Part shown: piece by piece, positions 4,511 through 7,592 of the stretch
Numbering within the stretch: position 1 is the first letter of the stretch
Layout: each line of letters begins with the position of its first letter
Assembly (NCBI GenBank): GCA_903831545.1
Contig: CAIKYI010000461.1
Span: 1 to 7,592, forward strand
Source of the DNA: an uncultured Methylobacter sp.
Lineage (GTDB): Bacteria; Pseudomonadota; Gammaproteobacteria; Methylococcales; Methylomonadaceae
Direction of reading: 5' to 3'
Length of the DNA stretch: 7,592 nucleotides
The notes under the pieces: model-generated
The model's database searches: none
What the model saw: only the letters and a program-made list of their open reading frames with translations
What the model was told of the DNA's origin: nothing
Made by a program: the position numbers and the translations under genes

Positions 4511-6883
4511 TTGACTTACCAACTATATGCTACCACCCCCAAAGCGATGGAAACCATCCTCACCGAGGAACTTCACGCACTCGGCATAAAAAACATCAAA
4601 GCCACCATCGCCGGAGTAGCCTTTCAAGGCGATCTGGAAACCGCCTATCGAGCCTGTTTATGGTCAAGAACCGCCAATCGGATTTTACTGGTACTCAGTT
4701 CTTTCGAAGTAAAATCGCAACAAGATCTTTATAACGGCGTACAAAAAATCAACTGGTATGAACATATAAATCCTGAAGACAGTTTTGCCGTTTCTTTCAG
4801 TGCAAAAAACTCGGAGGCTATTAACAACACTCACTTTGGTGCCTTAAAAGTTAAGGATGCCATCGTCGATCAGATGCGCGACAAATTTAAAACAAGACCC
4901 AGCATCAATACCGAACAACCCAATATTCGCATCAATGTTTATTTGAATGGCGAAACAGCTCAGCTGAGCCTCGATCTTTCCGGCGAAAGTCTGCATCGAC
5001 GCGGTTACCGCGATGTGAGTATTCAGGCGCCGATGAAAGAAAACCTGGCAGCCGCCATGTTACTGCGTAGCGGTTGGCCCGAAATAGCCAAACGACAGGG
5101 TTCTTTAATCGACCCAATGTGCGGTTCCGGAACATTGCTGCTGGAAGGTGCAATGATTGCCGCAGATTATGCGCCCGGCTTGTTACGCGATTATTTCGGT
5201 TTTTTTGGCTGGAAAAAACACGATGCACAATGCTGGAAAAAACTATTGGCAGAAGCCGAACAGCGCAAAAACACCGGTTTAAAAAATCTGCCGGTTATTG
5301 TCGGATTTGATCAAAATCGCCATACCGTCAATACAGCGTTAACTCATGTAGCCAACGCCGGCCTGCAAAATAAAATCCATATTGAACGCCGCGACATTGA
5401 AGACGCGGAACCCGCTGAAAGCTGGAAACCAGGTTTGTTAATCAGCAATCCTCCTTATGGTGAACGGTTGGGCGACGAACAGGAAACAGCAGAGTTATAT
5501 AAAAAATTTGGTACCACGCTTAAAGCCCATTTTACCGGCTGGAAAGCTGCCATGATCATCAGCAACCAGGAACTGGGTTTTCGCTTGGGTCTGCGCTCAC
5601 AAAAACCGATTACCCTTTTTAACGGCGCACTGGAATGCAAGCTGTTACGATTTGATATTAAAGAAAGCAACTTTTTTATCCCCAAAGCCAAGAGCCAGGA
5701 AGAGCGTATTGCTCAAGTAACCCAGAGCAGCAAGGAGCTGGAACAGCAAATTTCTCATGTTTCCAAAGAAGTTACTCCCCAGAATACGACTAAAAATAGC
5801 GTCTCTAATGCCACGCCGCTTTCGAAACACGCCATTTCTATACCTCAGCCCGAAATTGTCCGTGCTGAAATAACAAATGAACCTACTGCTGCACAGCTGC
5901 TGAGCAACAAGGACCCCACTAAGGAAAGCGAACAAGGCGCAGCAGGCTTTGCCAACCGGCTTAAAAAAAATCTGAAAAAACTGTCTGGCTGGGTCAAACA
6001 AAATCACATTACTTGTTATCGTGTTTATGATGCCGATTTGCCGGAATATGCGGTAGCGATTGATATTTATCAGGGTGAGCAAACCTGGGTAAATGTTCAG
6101 GAGTACGAACCACCCAAAAGCATTGATCAACATAAAGCCGATCAGCGACTGGCAGCACTGTTGGCAGAAATACCCGGGGTGGTTGGCGTCAAGCGTGAAC
6201 AGGTAGTGTTGAAAATACGCCGCAAACAAAAAAGCACAGACCAATACGAAAAGCATGATGATCAGGGGCGCTTTCATGTTATTGATGAAGGTGGCTGTAA
6301 ATTGCTGGTTAATTTTGAAGATTATCTGGATACCGGCTTATTCCTTGATCACCGCCCTATTCGGCTAATGATTCAAAAACAAGCCCAAGGCAAAAGCTTT
6401 TTAAACCTGTTTGCCTACACCGGTAGTGCGACAGTTCATGCAGCTGTAGGAGGTGCAAGCTCAACAACCACAGTAGACATGTCCAATACCTACCTGAACT
6501 GGGCTAAAAAAAATATCGCCTTAAATAGCACCTCTGGAGAGCATGAGTTTATTCAGGCTGACTGTGTTGAATGGCTAAGTACTGAAGCACAAGCGGCTAA
6601 CAGGCATTACGATTTGATTTTTCTTGATCCACCGACTTTTTCAAATTCCAAGCGAATGGAAGGCGTGTTTGACATCCAAAATGATCATGTTGAACTGATT
6701 AACAACGCAATTTCTTTGCTGGCACCTGGAGGTGTTTTATACTTTTCCACTAATTTCAGACGCTTTAAAATTGATAATTCTGCCTTGTCTGATTTTATTG
6801 TAGAAGACATCAGCGCGGCAACCATTCCGGAAGACTTTGTCCGCAACCCAAAAATCCATTATTGCTGGAGAATTAAAGAGTGA
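4511..6883 (+). CDS. rlmL: Bifunctional 23S rRNA methyltransferase RlmKL
   Basis: This 790-residue cytoplasmic enzyme matches the fused RlmKL of gammaproteobacteria, which makes m2G2445 (N-terminal RlmL half) and m7G2069 (C-terminal RlmK half) in 23S rRNA using S-adenosylmethionine. The N-terminal THUMP region covers about 45-155. The first methyltransferase has DPMCGSGTLLLEGA (201-214) and catalytic NPPYGER (313-319). The second has NRLKKNLKK (482-490), YDADLPEYAVAID (506-518), DYLDTGLFLDHR (604-615), SAM-binding FAYTGSATVHA (634-644) and DPPTFSNSKRM (706-716). E. coli RlmKL is about 702 residues; the excess lies mainly in a Gln/Ser/Thr/Lys-rich linker, about 392-478, between the two halves. 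The TTG start has no clear ribosome site, but residues LYATTPKAMETIL match the conserved N terminus, which favours it over ATG at 4547. acyP overlaps its stop. Confidence 0.95.
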   Translation: MTYQLYATTPKAMETILTEELHALGIKNIKATIAGVAFQGDLETAYRACLWSRTANRILLVLSSFEVKSQQDLYNGVQKINWYEHINPEDSFAVSFSAKNSEAINNTHFGALKVKDAIVDQMRDKFKTRPSINTEQPNIRINVYLNGETAQLSLDLSGESLHRRGYRDVSIQAPMKENLAAAMLLRSGWPEIAKRQGSLIDPMCGSGTLLLEGAMIAADYAPGLLRDYFGFFGWKKHDAQCWKKLLAEAEQRKNTGLKNLPVIVGFDQNRHTVNTALTHVANAGLQNKIHIERRDIEDAEPAESWKPGLLISNPPYGERLGDEQETAELYKKFGTTLKAHFTGWKAAMIISNQELGFRLGLRSQKPITLFNGALECKLLRFDIKESNFFIPKAKSQEERIAQVTQSSKELEQQISHVSKEVTPQNTTKNSVSNATPLSKHAISIPQPEIVRAEITNEPTAAQLLSNKDPTKESEQGAAGFANRLKKNLKKLSGWVKQNHITCYRVYDADLPEYAVAIDIYQGEQTWVNVQEYEPPKSIDQHKADQRLAALLAEIPGVVGVKREQVVLKIRRKQKSTDQYEKHDDQGRFHVIDEGGCKLLVNFEDYLDTGLFLDHRPIRLMIQKQAQGKSFLNLFAYTGSATVHAAVGGASSTTTVDMSNTYLNWAKKNIALNSTSGEHEFIQADCVEWLSTEAQAANRHYDLIFLDPPTFSNSKRMEGVFDIQNDHVELINNAISLLAPGGVLYFSTNFRRFKIDNSALSDFIVEDISAATIPEDFVRNPKIHYCWRIKE

Positions 6884-7152
6884 TCCGTAAAGTTAAAATT
6901 CTGGTTTCCGGCCGTGTTCAAGGCGTGTATTTTCGTCTCTTTACCCAAAACAAAGCCAAACATTTTGCCCTCAAAGGTAGCGTCAGAAACCTCTCCGATG
7001 GTCGAGTCGAAATCATTGCCGAAGCCGAAAACCAGGCTATTGAAAAATTTATCCGCTGGTGCAGAAGAGGTCCGATAACAGCCAGGGTCGATAATATTGA
7101 AGTCACCGAACTTGAACATGATGAATTGTTAACCATTTTTGAAATAAAATAA
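6880..7152 (+). CDS. acyP: Acylphosphatase
   Basis: This 90-residue protein is a complete acylphosphatase, a small cytoplasmic enzyme that hydrolyses acyl phosphates such as acetyl phosphate or carbamoyl phosphate to carboxylate and phosphate. The phosphate-binding loop motif GRVQGVYFR (11-19) supplies the catalytic Arg19. KGSVRNLSDGRVEI (32-45) supplies the catalytic Asn37 and the family's N-x-x-DG-x-V block. GPITARV (64-70) is the usual GPxxAxV motif. The GTG start shares bases with the rlmKL stop (GTGA, a four-base overlap), and GGAG (6867-6870) lies nine bases upstream inside rlmKL, so translation is probably coupled. The stop is followed at once by a 7-bp tandem repeat. No functional link to rRNA methylation is known to me. 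E. coli YccX is the equivalent protein. Confidence 0.95.
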   Translation: MIRKVKILVSGRVQGVYFRLFTQNKAKHFALKGSVRNLSDGRVEIIAEAENQAIEKFIRWCRRGPITARVDNIEVTELEHDELLTIFEIK

Positions 7153-7187
7153 GTTCAAGGTTCAAGGTTCAAGGTTCAAGGTTCAAA
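7153..7187. repeat. Five-copy tandem heptamer repeat (GTTCAAG)
   Basis: Five 7-base units run without gaps: four exact GTTCAAG and a last GTTCAAA. The array starts on the base after the acyP stop codon. Rotated, the unit reads AGGTTCA, one or two bases away from the AGGTTAA and AGGTGAA units upstream of rlmKL. Heptameric short tandem repeats of this kind are known between genes in several bacteria, especially cyanobacteria. It can vary in copy number by strand slippage. It lies in the 87-base space between convergent acyP and msrQ, outside both coding regions. Confidence 0.9.
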
Positions 7188-7239
7188 AATTGTAAGCGGT
7201 AAATTCAGATATGCCGGCTAATAAAAGCCTGTAATTGAA

Positions 7240-7592
7240 TTAACTGATTGTTTTTGAACCAACCTCGCCATTCATGCTGAAACTTTTCTTGCGGCAATAA
7301 ACATAAATGCGTATTGCCAATAAAACACTTATCACAATGGCATAAAATAAAGGCTCGGTATCATCGGCTTTAACCAGCCAAAAATAATGTATCAACGCTG
7401 TTGCAGCTGCCACATAGACCAGCTTATGCAGTTCTAGCCAGCGGCGGGCCAATTTTTTCTGCATGTTTTTTGTTGAGGTTACAGCCAGCGGCACCAGCAA
7501 TAAAAACGTCATCAAGCCCATCAGGATATAAGGACTTTTAGGAACTTCATCTTTAAATGCTTCCCAGGACAGCGATAAATCAAGCACGATAA
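7240..7592 (-). CDS. msrQ: MsrQ haem-binding membrane subunit (partial, 5' end missing)
   Basis: The frame runs off the right edge; the stop TAA is at 7242-7240 and the visible 117 residues are the C-terminal part of a protein usually about 200 long. Internal GTG codons near the edge are not the real start. Three membrane segments are visible: YILMGLMTFLLLVPLAVTS, LVYVAAATALIHYFWLV and LFYAIVISVLLAIRIYVYC. The blocks TSTKNMQKKLARRWLELHK and the later IHYFWLVKAD match MsrQ (YedZ), and the His in each corresponds to the conserved haem-ligand pair. MsrQ passes electrons from the quinone pool or a flavin reductase to the periplasmic molybdoenzyme MsrP, which repairs oxidised methionine. msrP usually lies immediately upstream of msrQ, so it is expected beyond the window. 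The gene is convergent with acyP. Confidence 0.92.
   Translation of the reverse strand, partial: IVLDLSLSWEAFKDEVPKSPYILMGLMTFLLLVPLAVTSTKNMQKKLARRWLELHKLVYVAAATALIHYFWLVKADDTEPLFYAIVISVLLAIRIYVYCRKKSFSMNGEVGSKTIS

Noticed and set aside
4423..4734. A 103-codon plus-strand open frame beginning in the heptad repeat
   Set aside because: Most of it is a shifted frame of rlmKL, and its first part is translated repeat. No family features are seen.
5645..6277. A 210-codon open frame on the minus strand with hydrophobic stretches, opposite rlmKL
   Set aside because: It lies wholly antisense to conserved RlmKL coding sequence. Its hydrophobic and Cys/Phe-rich composition is what the reverse of a Lys/Gln/Glu-rich gene gives, and it resembles no known family.
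7153..7187. Possible CRISPR or origin iteron array
   Set aside because: Units are 7 bp with no spacers, so it is not CRISPR. There is no replication gene, DnaA box cluster or AT-rich unwinding region to support an origin.

Overview
The window reads as ordinary chromosomal DNA of a gammaproteobacterium. The support is the recognisable set of AcnB, ZapE, fused RlmKL and MsrQ, all close in motif content to their Escherichia coli relatives. DNA composition is AT-leaning, and palindromic and heptameric intergenic repeats are frequent. A Methylococcales-type (methanotroph-like) host would fit this style of intergenic repeat, but that is a guess, since no methane-oxidation gene is present. No mobile element, CRISPR array, rRNA or tRNA was seen.

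Layout from left to right. The 3' end of acnB (aconitase B, plus strand) is followed by a strong hairpin terminator. A gene-free stretch of about 490 bp carries that hairpin, a second palindromic repeat element and a -10-like box. Next is zapE (division-associated AFG1-type ATPase, TTG start), then a small secreted DUF2780 protein. This plus-strand block ends at hairpins and palindromes, where it meets a minus-strand gene for a tandem PilZ-domain protein, a candidate c-di-GMP receptor. A divergent intergenic region separates that gene from a plus-strand run: a lipoprotein with a transglycosylase-SLT-like domain, an exported FKBP-type prolyl isomerase (GTG start), the bifunctional 23S rRNA methyltransferase rlmKL (TTG start, extended linker) and acylphosphatase acyP (GTG start, overlapping rlmKL by four bases). 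The right edge holds the 3' part of msrQ on the minus strand, convergent with acyP.

Functional themes are modest. The lipoprotein and FKBP are both exported envelope proteins 39 bases apart and may share a transcript. rlmKL and acyP are translationally coupled. MsrQ is the haem membrane subunit of the periplasmic methionine sulfoxide reductase system; its partner msrP is expected beyond the right edge.

I found no convincing undescribed system. The most unusual items are two related 7-bp repeat arrays (AGGTGAA-like and AGGTTCA) that bracket the rlmKL-acyP pair, the roughly 80-residue low-complexity linker in RlmKL, the two-PilZ protein with one degenerate binding motif, and a pair of mutually exclusive palindromes that contain the PilZ gene's stop codon.
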